From Capitella teleta (Eukaryota > Annelida > Polychaeta > Capitellidae), in assembly GCA_000328365.1 (NCBI GenBank), contig KB303456.1, forward strand, positions 559,650 to 623,649: DNA of 64,000 bases. Direction: 5' to 3'. Below the pieces are notes generated by a model, which searched no databases, was not told the origin of the DNA, and was given only the letters and a program-made list of their open reading frames with translations. Positions 45,355 through 55,551 of the stretch are shown here, piece after piece. The first letter of the stretch is position 1, and the number at the start of each line of letters is the position of its first letter. Both the position numbers and the translations under genes were made by a program.

Positions 45355-46987
45355 CTAATCCTGGTAAAGAGTCTGATCAAAGGGAAGCCACCCGCAACAA
45401 TTACTCGATCCGCAGTGGCACGGTTTCCGCTGCGTGGTGACCTCATTGACCTTTGGCGGGGAGGTCACATGATCAGTTTTGACGTGACCGTTGGTGAGGA
45501 TGAGTTTGTCTCTGCGGATGTCTCCGGAATAGTCATAGGTCAGCTCCTCTCCTGTCCGGATATCCCTCAAGGCAAAGAGGGAGATGTGCGGAATGTTATT
45601 TTTAACGCGTACGGGAACCATATACAAGTTGGGAGAACACGAGTGATTCACAAACCGACCGACATTCCCGATGAACGTGGGGTCGACGTAGGTCGCACGC
45701 GGTTCGGCATCTTTACCGACTCCCTCGTGGACTGCGATGATGTAATTCAGGTCGACGTTAGTGAGTTTCCTCGTGCGATCCCTGGCGACCTCGTGCGTGA
45801 GTAACTCGCCGGCGTACTCGCACACAAATGAGTTCTGAACAATGTCCTCAGCCGCTCGCAAGCCGAAGCCTTTAGACGCGGTCGGGAATACTTCTAATTT
45901 GCGACGAATGCCGTGTTGCACGACTCTATTCACACAAGTGGCTTTGCATTGGCAGCGGAGGTTGCACTCTAAGATCGGAACCATCTTGCGACTGAACGGA
46001 TCAACCCCAGTCAGCAGTCCATTTGAGTCATACGCGGCACCGAATCGAGAAATGCACGGGCAGGATGAGTTACACGACTGCATGTCCTTGCACTTGCAGC
46101 CTTCAAATTGCTCGTAGTATTCTTTGATGCGACGATCTGGGCCAGGAATATTGTTCTTCACGTACTGAAAAAGAAGAAGAAAATTTAGTCATACTACGAG
46201 ACCCATGACGTCAGTATTTCTGTCCTCACAAACCATATTGGAGCTATATCATATATACCGTTTGTTTCCCTGTTTCTGTTTCTAGCTTTCTCAAATAATA
46301 GTAATTAATCGTCCCAGTTAATCTAGGAATCCCTGTCAGTTAAACAAATGGGCCCATAAGCAGATAAGCAGTGATAAGACCTGATGGCTCAACCAGGTCT
46401 CACTAACAAAATAAACAAACTTCCCAAGTATTGAAGTAATATGATATGTGTTCAACAATGGTAGACTTGGTTGTAGTGCTTATCTGGTTATACTATACAC
46501 CGTTGTAGCTACAGCGAGCCCAATGAGGTATACAGACCTCGCCCGAGAATCTGTGCTAACACCGTTGCATCTTGGGGAGCTATATGTACTAGTGTGTACC
46601 GTACACTTGTACGAGTAACATACCTCGTCGCGCTGTAGTGTGTCAGCTAATAGTAAGCATGTGCCATGACTAGATGACGAAGATGTGGTAAGTTACTAAC
46701 TAACTTAGTAACTAACTTTACTAAGTTAGCAAGTAGCAATAAATTAAAAAATTAAAATTAAAATAAATTAAGTTTAAATAAATTTAAAATGATTAACTTA
46801 CTGTTTTTTGTTTTTCATATAAAATGTACAAACTTGAGTTTGTGAATAAAATGATATATATATATTAAATACTCACAATGAAGTCAATGACCTGTCCGAT
46901 ATTCCGCGAGTCCGTCATACCACTGACAGGAATGGCGAGAGTCTCGACACCGGCAGAGATGTCAGCTGGGTTGCGAATAGTCTCCAT
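45355..46987 (-). CDS. SET-domain histone methyltransferase, SETMAR-type without transposase
   Basis: Like the SET half of human SETMAR, it is likely to methylate histone H3 (dimethyl-K36 is reported for SETMAR). Two exons (46877-46987 and 45355-46164) give 306 residues. A pre-SET cysteine cluster (FEGCKCKDMQSCNSSCPC, ECNLRCQCKATCVNRVVQHG) is followed by SET motifs SKGFGLRAAEDI, FVCEYAGELL, LNYIIAVHE, YVDPTFIGNVGRFVNHSC (NHSC at about 210-213) and EELTYDYSG, then the post-SET cysteines KPCHCGSSNCCGWLPFDQ. It stops soon after, as expected for a gene never fused to mariner. The start Met (METIRNP) is the first in frame after a stop; an upstream frame (QQTIFAQLKGLISYTQ) is open and could be coding. 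Confidence 0.9.
46330..46625. mobile_element. Dispersed repeat fragment in the SET gene intron
   Basis: CAGCGAGCCCAATGAGGTAT with CAGACCTCGCCCGA is shared with 35887-35925, and CTTGGGGAGCTA (about 46572-46583) with the ends of the element at 6602-8069. This suggests scraps of the same element family. Ends not defined. Confidence 0.4.
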
Positions 46988-48084
46988 GCGATCAAAGAAA
47001 TGACTAGATTGTGTGTATGAGATCAGTCCTTTCAGCTGAGCAAAGATGGTCTGTTGATATTGGCGACTTGTAGATTCTCAAGGGAGCATGCTGTTTTTAA
47101 TGTAAGAGTACCAACGCATGTATTCCATAAGCACGTTATATCAGTTTTATATATTCAAATGCCCTAATTTTGTCATATCAAACATTATAACTTACACATG
47201 TTATATATTCACTGATTAAAACAAAACAAAAATTGAAAGCAAAACAATTCGTACACCAAAGAATGGGGTAGCTGAAAGAACTAAACTCCGGAACGGAATG
47301 AATATCAAGACCGCGAAAGGGAATTCACCGCAAATGATTTGCATAACATTATATGGATGTTTTAAGAGCGTAAAAAAATATAAATAATTATAGAGTATCA
47401 TATACTGCATCACATTTAAATAAAAGCTGAAATTAATTAAATATACGACAAAAACTTGAAATAATGTGACCTAAATCATTACGCACAGACACAACTTGAC
47501 GATAAAAGGGGCGTTATGACTTTCACCACTGAAATATTTTGTTAATTAAAAAAAAAAATTGAAGCTTAGTTATAGGTTGGATAAAAAAATACGTAAAAAA
47601 AATGTTTAACACATTTTAATGTCAAAATATAATATAATTACAATCGTTGCTCTCCACAATTCCAACGTATTTTTTCGTCTGCTGCTGAATCCGCTGTTTA
47701 GTGAAAACCAGCGAACGTTGTTCAGTCATCAAATGCAATTACCAGGTGTGCGTACATCGTTGTACGAATGCTGAAACCTTATCGCAGGTAGGAATCTCCG
47801 TATCAAGTGCGTGGGTGCGTGGTTGCTTTGCAAGCCATTCAAATTATCATAGATAAGAATGAATGAGCCAAGCGCGGGTTTATTCAAATAAATCTGTGCA
47901 GTTCAGCTGTGCACCTGCCGCTTGCTCGAAGCCTAGCTAGTAGCTAGCTATCAACTGTGGACCGTTTGCAGGCGTTAGCTAATTATTACGAATACCTGAT
48001 CGAAGTCGTTGTGTCGGCGGATGTATTTGAATCGGCGCTATTGCTGTTTTGGCGAGTATTGTATACCAGTAATTTATTCATTCA
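46988..48084. promoter_or_regulatory. Divergent upstream region of the SET gene and the small unnamed gene
   Basis: AT-rich. The SET gene reads leftward and the candidate small gene rightward, so both promoters are expected here. No core element was recognised. Confidence 0.35.
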
Positions 48085-48537
48085 AATGGGTAAGTGCATA
48101 ATCTATTCTATAGTATACTAGTACAAGATTCTTCATCTGATAGTACTCAAAAAGTACTGAAACCAGAACCAAGGCACCAATTGTTTTTCCGCTTCCAATC
48201 TTTTTATGTCGGATGTACCACAAGTACGAACCACATAGTCAGCTTGTGCACACGCCTGCTCCCCTTTAGCTCGTCTAGTGTTGCTTGCAACTTAAGGCAA
48301 CTCATGTCGTTTGTAAATATTAATTATGACCAGTTAAACAATCTGATCGATAATCACTCGATACGAAAAAGATTGTCTGAATTTTGTGAGGCGACCTCAG
48401 ATCAGGAGAGTCTCTGCTGTGCCAGCTCAGTTATAGAATTAATGAAAATTAGAGAAGGTAGCTTGATATCGCCAATAAACCCAACAGAAGCTACCGATCT
48501 TCTCAAACACATGTGTTGTAGCAATGGCTATTTGTGA
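48085..48537 (+). CDS. Unrecognised small protein candidate
   Basis: An open frame from about 48094 to a TGA at 48535-48537 encodes up to 147 residues with balanced composition, for example LRQLMSFVNINYDQLNNLID, NHSIRKRLSEFCEATSDQES and LLKHMCCSNGYL. It has no native ATG in the ORF. ATGG at 48088-48091, spliced to ATTCTTC near 48130, would supply one in frame (MDSSSDSTQKV), but the intron would be only about 38 bases, shorter than any other here. A poly(T) run and AATAAA (about 48701) follow. The C-terminal half looks helical with scattered cysteines. I do not recognise the family. It may be the last exon of a gene with an upstream exon, a degraded copy, or chance. Confidence 0.4.
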
Positions 48538-48538
48538 C

Positions 48539-48569
<31 letters not shown>

Positions 48570-48889
48570 TCATTTTTTTTTTTTTTATTTTTTTTTTTTC
48601 TCCTTTCCCTTTTGTCTCACTTTGTTTCACTTTCTTCTTCCTTTCACACTTCATTTTCATTTTATTTTTATTAAAATTATTGTAAATCAAGAATTTACGC
48701 AATAAATGGTATATATATATATATATACTAGTATAATTACACAGCCAACCAAGGAGCTAAAATAAAAAATAAAAAATAAAATACAGTAGAATATTGGAAT
48801 AATTGTTAAATCCCAAATTTCACTTCATCTTTAATTACGATTGATTGCGTGTCTATTCCACAGCTACAGCGGCATGAAGTGTATCCACA
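48538..48889. other. T-rich tract and 5' flank of the dystroglycan gene
   Basis: Poly(T) and C/T-rich sequence at 48539-48650, a short (AT)n at 48711-48727, then a TTCCACAG acceptor at about 48862. The acceptor suggests that the dystroglycan start codon lies in a second exon preceded by a spliced 5' UTR. Confidence 0.55.
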
Positions 48890-51059
48890 ATGAGTCACAC
48901 ACTCTTTCTCGTCATCTGCTGCTTGCACCTAGTGAACTCAGCGCTTGATCCCAACGCAAGTGCTTCCCTGTTCCCCAACCTCACGGCTTTCCACGATTTC
49001 ATCATTAACCTCAACAACGCAACCACTGAATCCTCAACATCTCTGCCACCAGCCACTAACCATGAGGCAACGACTGCTTCAGTCACTGATGATGCAACGA
49101 CTCCAGCCGACACTCACGAACACCCTACAACTCCGACTCGAGCGACTTCAACTTTATCGACGACGACCATCGACGATGACGACCAAACCAGCATAACCAG
49201 CCCTGAGGATCCTGCCTCAACGAATGAAAACATATCAACTACTATCTCTGAGATAAGTGAATCGAGGAGTACTGCTACAACAGACTCTATCACAACAAGT
49301 ACTCAGTTAAACTTCACTGTATCTGGCGTCGAGTCTGTTTCCACCAAATCCCCTGACAGTCATTCAGGGTCAGCAAGTGCAGATGATGGAACAAATGTTT
49401 TCAGCACTGTTACAAGCTTGGTCATAACAAACAGTGAAGTTGATTTGGTATCAAGTACTGTCAACTCAATTTCTGACTCTAGTTCATCACAGAATACTGA
49501 AAGTACCTCGGAAGACTTTCAGATGACGACTACAACAACAAGTGAATCCATTTTTTCGAGTACCCAAGAAACCAGTGCATCGTCGGATACTGGGAGTACT
49601 CTCGAAGACTCTCTTGCCACCAGTACTGCCGCTAGTACTACTTCCAGCTTATTGGACAATTCACCAAGCAGTAGTGCGTCACCTGTTGGCGTTACAGTCG
49701 GTGCTACCACCACTGTGACCCTTCCATCAAGCGCATCTGTTCATCCGCAAACCAATCCTATCGTCTCCACCACGGCAGATAAAACTTCAGTCTCATCTGC
49801 TAATCGAGTCTCTACAGCATCTGAAGAAGAAGTATCATCAGGTGAGTGTGGTTTCCCTTCTCACAAGTTCACAGCCAGTAAATATTTATTTTATTTCAGT
49901 CTCCGTTCAGCCGCCCATTCTTGTTAATCCGATCTCATCGATGGTGATTGATCTCGGAACGGTTTTTGAATTCCCAATCCCGGACGACACTTTCTATGAC
50001 ATCACCGACGGCAGCACTCGTAACCTTAACGTCACCGTGACAACGGTTGCTAATGACCCCTTGTTGCCAGACTTCTGGCTGCAGTTTAACCAAGAGACAC
50101 AGACGCTGCACGGTCTACCTCTCACAGATGATGACGTACAGAAGCTCGTCAATTTTGCAATTACCGCCACAAATTCAGCGGGAGCCAGCACTCGCCACAC
50201 TTTTGAAATCGAGATCGACCAAACTTCGATCGAGGACGTTTCGCACGAGTTTCAGGCGACTTTCGCCATCCGACACCAAAACGTAGAAATCTCACGCACG
50301 TACCTAATCTCTCTCATTCGGCGTTTAACCGATTACTTCAAAGACGATGATGCTGACTCTCTGAGCATCATATCCATCTCTGAAGGCTCCGTCATTCTCA
50401 ACTGGACAAACAACACGATATCAAAAGGGCAATGCATGAACGACACTCTGACAGAGTTATACTCTCTGTTATATACAGATGGCAGAGTCAACCCGTCTTT
50501 CCGGGTTGCCATGGAACCGGATTTCCCCGTTTCTGATGTCGGTTTCTCTTACCGCGGTATTTGCCTTGAATACGAAGCCAGCACCGCGCCATCCACGGAC
50601 GATGAAGACGACTCGATCGTCCTCCTCCTCGCTATCTTGATTCCTTTGCTGCTCGTTGCTTTGCTCATCTTTCTCTGCGCTTGTTATCTCTTTGGGTTTT
50701 TCCGTTGCTGTGACCCGCAAAACGGGAAATATCACCCTGACGAGGAGTTGTTTGTTGACCGTAAACCTGTGATTCTCCCGGATGAGTTCGCGACCCAGCC
50801 CTCTGAGAAATCGCGCAAGTATCCTGTGATCGTTCCTTCCGATTTAGGTCACACGACTTATGAGAACCTCGCTTTTGAGGCCGAGCTATCAGAGGCTCCA
50901 TCGCTCAAGAAATCCACCTCGAGCGTTTCCTCTTCCAAAGCGGACTCATTGCTGGATGAGAGCAGTTTCCCCTCGACATCTTCGTCGGTTGATGTACCCA
51001 CTCCAGAGTACAAAGTGCCTCCAGCATATCTCTCTCCTGTTAGTACCTCCAGCGCTTGA
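48890..51059 (+). CDS. DAG1: Compact dystroglycan
   Basis: Transmembrane receptor linking extracellular matrix to dystrophin and actin. Two exons (48890-49841 and 49900-51059) give 703 residues. Signal peptide (MSHTLFLVICCLHLVNSA), then a Ser/Thr-rich mucin region to about 320, suited to O-glycans. A cadherin-like domain (IPDDTFYDITDGSTRNLNVT, WLQFNQETQTLHGLPL, FAITATNSAGASTRHTFEIE) leads to the SEA-like maturation domain, where SISEGSVILNWTNNT keeps the Gly480-Ser481 pair at which dystroglycan self-cleaves into alpha and beta chains. PSFRVAMEPDFPVSDV also matches. TM helix about 556-585; cytoplasmic tail ends with PPAY (about 691-694), the PPxY-type dystrophin WW-binding motif. The N-terminal alpha-dystroglycan globular domain of vertebrates is not visible. 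Confidence 0.92.
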
Positions 51060-52319
51060 AAAGTCGCGAAAGAAGGATTTCTGTGCCTCTTTTACACATT
51101 TTTATACAATGTTGATTTGTCATTCCATACATCCGTAACCTCAGTGTCTGTTTGTATTTCTATAGTTGAATTTATAATATACACGTCCCCCGCCCCCCTC
51201 AACTCTTCTTGCCAGTTTGAGTCCAGACATATCTGCCCATTCTGTGTTCAATCACATCTAATGTAACTCTTAGTCAATTATTTTTAAAATACTTTATTAC
51301 TTGTAAACAAATTTATTTTATGTATGATTGTACCATCATGTTTTTTTTCAGTGTCTTTTATTATGCCCCTTATTAAAATTTAATTTAATTATGTTTAAAC
51401 TCTGTAGAATTCCTGTATGTAACTATATAATAGTGTCTACATATCATAGTGTATAGATGAGTGATACTTGATTAATATGCTTTTTATAATATTTACAGTT
51501 TTATACGACATGAAACCCCTGCGATTCTAGTGACCTTTTGACCTATTGTGCTTCCTCATCTGCTGGTTATCATATGTAAAAGTATTTTATATTTTATGTA
51601 CATGTGGCTACGGTAAGCAACTGATCATCAAAATGTTCAATATTGATTTCTTTATCTTGCGATAACATTTTATTTCAATATTGGCTCCAAGGAAACATAC
51701 ATGTTATTTTTTGTATTTTTAACCCAAATGTATGTTACAAGTTTCAAGAAATTCTTTATCATTTGCAGCGCTAGAGTACATGTTACTACATATATCCCTA
51801 GTCATTTTAGTCATGTTTTGTACATTATTCTTTGCATTGTTCATCACTTTTTGTATTTTATCGAATGATGCTCGAAGTTTGTGGTTGTTTATTTTTCATG
51901 TTGAGCGCACATTTTGTGGATAAAATGCCTTTTTATTATTTTTATTATTTTCCCGTGTACAACACTGGTAAGTGACCTTATTTTGATTCACCTCTTTGAC
52001 CCCCTCTTTCTGATCTCACACTTTTGATAATATATTTTTAACTTATTTTTGTGAAGGGAAAGTTTTTTTTTTTTCGATACTTTTCTCTTTGCTGAATAAA
52101 TTTTGTGTATATCGTGTGGATTTTCTTTATGAGCTCTTGTTGACAATAATGGATTTGTTTATTTTATGTACATGCATGATGAACTTATTATGCATTGGTG
52201 GTTTCCAAGTCTTAGTTCTAAGGATAGATAATTTATTTCAGACAGAGAAATACAATGCCCGTGGACCATGGCGAGACGCGGACGTCTGTTGAGAAACACA
52301 AAAAGTAGAGAGGAAAAAA
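51060..52319. other. 3' UTR and flank of the dystroglycan gene
   Basis: AT-rich, no coding frame recognised. AATAAA at about 52094-52099 could end a long 3' UTR. Confidence 0.45.
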
Positions 52320-52690
52320 AAGTCACAATGCGGAACTACATATCAAGGGAATAGAAACAGAAAACAGCAACAAATCTATAAAAAGAAGGGCTTGGGCAAG
52401 CAAAGCAGGGTCAAGTTGCCTCAAGAATCTCAACTTCCCTTGGAACGCATGGAGCGAAGGCCATGACGGAAGGAGACAGCGAGCTCCACACTCTAGCTCC
52501 TTCTGCGAGCAAATTATTGGCAGTGGTCGACGAAACTGAGCGAGGGGGCCGATTCGGAAGGTTGGAGCGCGTGTTGTATTGGTGGACATGTAGATGGGTA
52601 TTGAGGATGTTGGACATATTTCGAGCCAATGCAGCGTTGGAATGAAGGAACATTAATTTCGCGACTTCAAACAGGGCGAGTTACTTGACG
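52320..52690 (-). mobile_element. LINE 3' fragment
   Basis: On the minus strand, LALFEVAKLMFLHSNAALAR, NMSNILNTHLHVHQYNTRSN and GARVWSSLSPSVMAFAP form a frame from about 52690. The pattern HxYNTRSxxxL...GxxxWNSLP is the usual C-terminal end of LINE reverse-transcriptase proteins. The reverse-transcriptase core is absent, so this is a 5'-truncated copy. It is distinct from the two other LINE families in the window. Confidence 0.65.
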
Positions 52691-53636
52691 GGAACATAGT
52701 AATTACATAATTTTATTGGACTGTAACTATTACCTAAATTAACAGGGTGCCACTTTATTGAGTTTATTTAAGCATGAAGCAATCAAAAGTTATCTACAAA
52801 ATATAGTAATTAAGATTGAGGGAAAAATTGAAAAAAATAGCACACATGAAAATATTGATGTATTTTTTCTTTCAATAAAGCCATCATTTTTGATAATATA
52901 TATTAATAATTTTAAGATGAAAAATTTCAGCTTCATCAAAAAATTACATCCCCATACCCAAGGATGAAGAAGAGTTCTTTCAATCTAAATTTCAATTTCA
53001 ATTTAAACCCATGAAGGACATCAAGTAGAATTAAACTTGCGTGAAATATATATAATATAATATAATATATATAATATATATAATAAAAATATATATAATA
53101 TATATTATTTATATAATAAAAATATATATAATATAAATATATATGTAAAAATCAGTGCCATTATTCTGGTTCTAAACGATCGACTGCTTAAAAGAGGCAT
53201 TGATCGATTGCACAGTTTTCAATTTAGAAAGAATTAAAATAATATATTAATTGTGATGATAACAATGCTAATACGGTATCCGTGCAGACGATAAGACGCG
53301 ACAAAACCACGACTAAATTTAACTTGAGATAATAACATGCAATCAATATGATAGGCCTGCACGAATTCACTGTACTCAGTTCAAGACCAGATTATGAAGA
53401 TCATTTTCAGGATCCGTTGGACGGACAACATTGCAAGTAGAGCAGTCGGGACGGCAAACCCCGTTGTCTTTGCTTCATGTTTTCCGGTTGGTTTTCGGAC
53501 CGCCCTGGATTCCCATTGAGTGGAGGGATCGGAACAATTCCCGTGTAGACGACGATCTCAACACAAATGCCGCGATGGGCAATGCTTACCATGTATTCTT
53601 GATAAAATATCAAGAATGCGTTTGCTTACATGTTAA
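52691..53636. other. AT-rich intergenic with a decayed (ATATA)n tract
   Basis: The tract of ATATAATATA units lies at about 53047-53145. A plus-strand frame at 53431-53652 (LLHVFRLVFGPPWIPIEWRD) was noted, but no gene model could be built. Confidence 0.4.
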
Positions 53637-54340
53637 AGGGATGGGGAACTAAATTTTAAGTGATGTTCTATTGACTCATAGCACCAATTGATAGCATTCC
53701 GTGCCAAGAACACCCTGCCTGGATGCAAGCGTAAGGAAATAATGCATTCCGAATATCGGGGTTAGCATTGCGCCTATGGGAGAAGGGCTTCCATTGCGAA
53801 GTATAGGAGGCAAACGTCAGCTGATGGCTTGGTTTGGCTGATGGCTGATTGGTCCCGTTCCCCTCGTGAAGCTATCGATTTCAGCCAATCAGAGCAGAGC
53901 ATCTTCGCCATAAAAGGACATCTTTGTTGTTTACGAAACGAAAGCGCATGCGTGGTGCACTCTGGCTGACCTTTTTACTGTTTCAGGATGAGAAACGTGG
54001 TAGGTGTCCTAGAAAATCGCTTGTTAAAATAAGCAAAATAGCGAAAAATATTTTTTGTTTGCGCCTGACTGGTGGCAAAATGATTATTCTATCTATTTCC
54101 GAAAAGAAAATAAAAAAATATCAAGGGGTTTAGTCGCAGGACACGGTGATATGACGAGGCCCATTGTAAAAGACGGGGAACTCGGTGTTTCATCACAGCG
54201 ACTGACGTCACGCCTAATTAGCATTATATCTCCTGCGAAATCGTTAGCGATGATATTCCTTGTGTGGGCCAGGCATAAGAATCATTTTTGTTGCATCAAA
54301 TAACGACTCAAAGTCCATTTTCAACCAGTTCTCCCTCCCT
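53637..54340 (+). mobile_element. TTAA-type MITE, full-length reference copy
   Basis: 704 bp, flanked by TTAA on both sides (53633-53636 and 54341-54344). Imperfect terminal inverted repeats: AGGGATGGGGAACT at the left, and AGGGAGGGAGAACT when the right end is inverted. TTAA duplication and AGGG-type ends suggest mobilisation by a piggyBac-like transposase, which is not encoded here. The interior has no real coding capacity. It is the least damaged of four copies (the others lie at 8690, 9127 and 14129). Confidence 0.9.
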
Positions 54341-55230
54341 TTAAAGCGGGTGGCAAATGCTCACCACAGTATTGGTCTGCGAGGGAATGCGGTCTGGTCA
54401 TCTCTAGAGAAAGGCGATGTTGTTGTTCTTTCGGTTGTTGGGTCCGTCTAAAAAAAAGAATAAAGAAATAAAGAAATAAATAAAGAAAAAAAATCCGACG
54501 TTGGGTAACAGAAGAAATCGCTGAAGTAGACGTTCGGAGACTCCGTGTACATCGCGCGGTGAAACCAGGAGCTTCCCTTCCCCAAACGGGCTGTTATCAT
54601 AGCGGAGTCCGGTGCCATTTAGTTGATGTTGGTCGCAAAGTGCAGTACGCTCAATCTCTCATTGATAAAACACCGTGGATCGCCACTCTTATCTTTCACG
54701 TACACCTCCATTCTTTAGTCTCTCTGTGCTGCCATTTTCCCTTTTTCGTTCGTATCGCGATTGAAGTAACGCAAGTTATATAGACCACTCTTCATCCCCT
54801 ACATTCCTCGACTGTATATTCCTCCGCTTTTTGGTAGTTGAGTAGTTTTGCCAACGCAAGTCGCTTGTAATACAAGAAGCCCGCAAAGACAAATGATAAT
54901 GAAGAAAATTTGAAGAGGATAAGTCGCTTTCAGTTCAATTATTAAGTGCAAGGAAGTACGAGTGCAAACGCAGCGAAATTCCGCCCGTCAAAGATCTATG
55001 CATGCACGCACTCTGTTCATGAATGCATTAAAAAAAATCTGTATATCGCTTCGCTAGTTAAAATAATTTTGAAAGGAAAATTTTAATCAAGAAAATTCCT
55101 TATGCTGAATCCTAAAGGGGGCACAACTATATAGAAAGATGAACAATATGAAAAAAAAAAAAAAAAAAAAAAAAAAAATAATAATAATAAAAGAGCTTAA
55201 AACCTCGATATATCATTGAGAGAGAGGAGA
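54341..55230. other. Intergenic between the MITE and the LINE
   Basis: An A-rich stretch (54450-54490) and a poly(A)/(AAT)n run at 55151-55190. The sequence AHHSIGLRGNAVWSSLEKGD at 54363-54422 in one frame is faintly like the end of a C1q/TNF domain, but nothing around it supports a gene. Confidence 0.4.
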
Positions 55231-55551
55231 GAGAGAGGGAGAGAGATAATAATTTATTTTGGCGCAATAATTAACTAGATATTTAAATACAATTAAGACA
55301 AAAGCCTTGGAGACCAGTGAAAGGCAATTCGAGAATGCCGCTTAATTCACTGGCCACCAGGGGGAAAAATGCTGCAAGAAAAATTTAGAATAAGGTTGAA
55401 TTAAATTTAAACACATGCAACAAGAAAAGAAAAAAGAAAAAGGATATAAATGCATGCAATTAATAGAGGGAAAACAAAACAAACAAAAAACAAAACAAAC
55501 AAAAAAACTAAAAGAAACAAGCAAGAGTGAATATTTACAGATTTGAGTGTA

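Noticed and set aside
53431-54451. Plus-strand frames on both sides of the MITE at 53637, faintly like a C1q/TNF-type domain
   Set aside because: The frames do not join across a reconstructed empty site, no splice sites support exons, and the similarity is a short stretch only.
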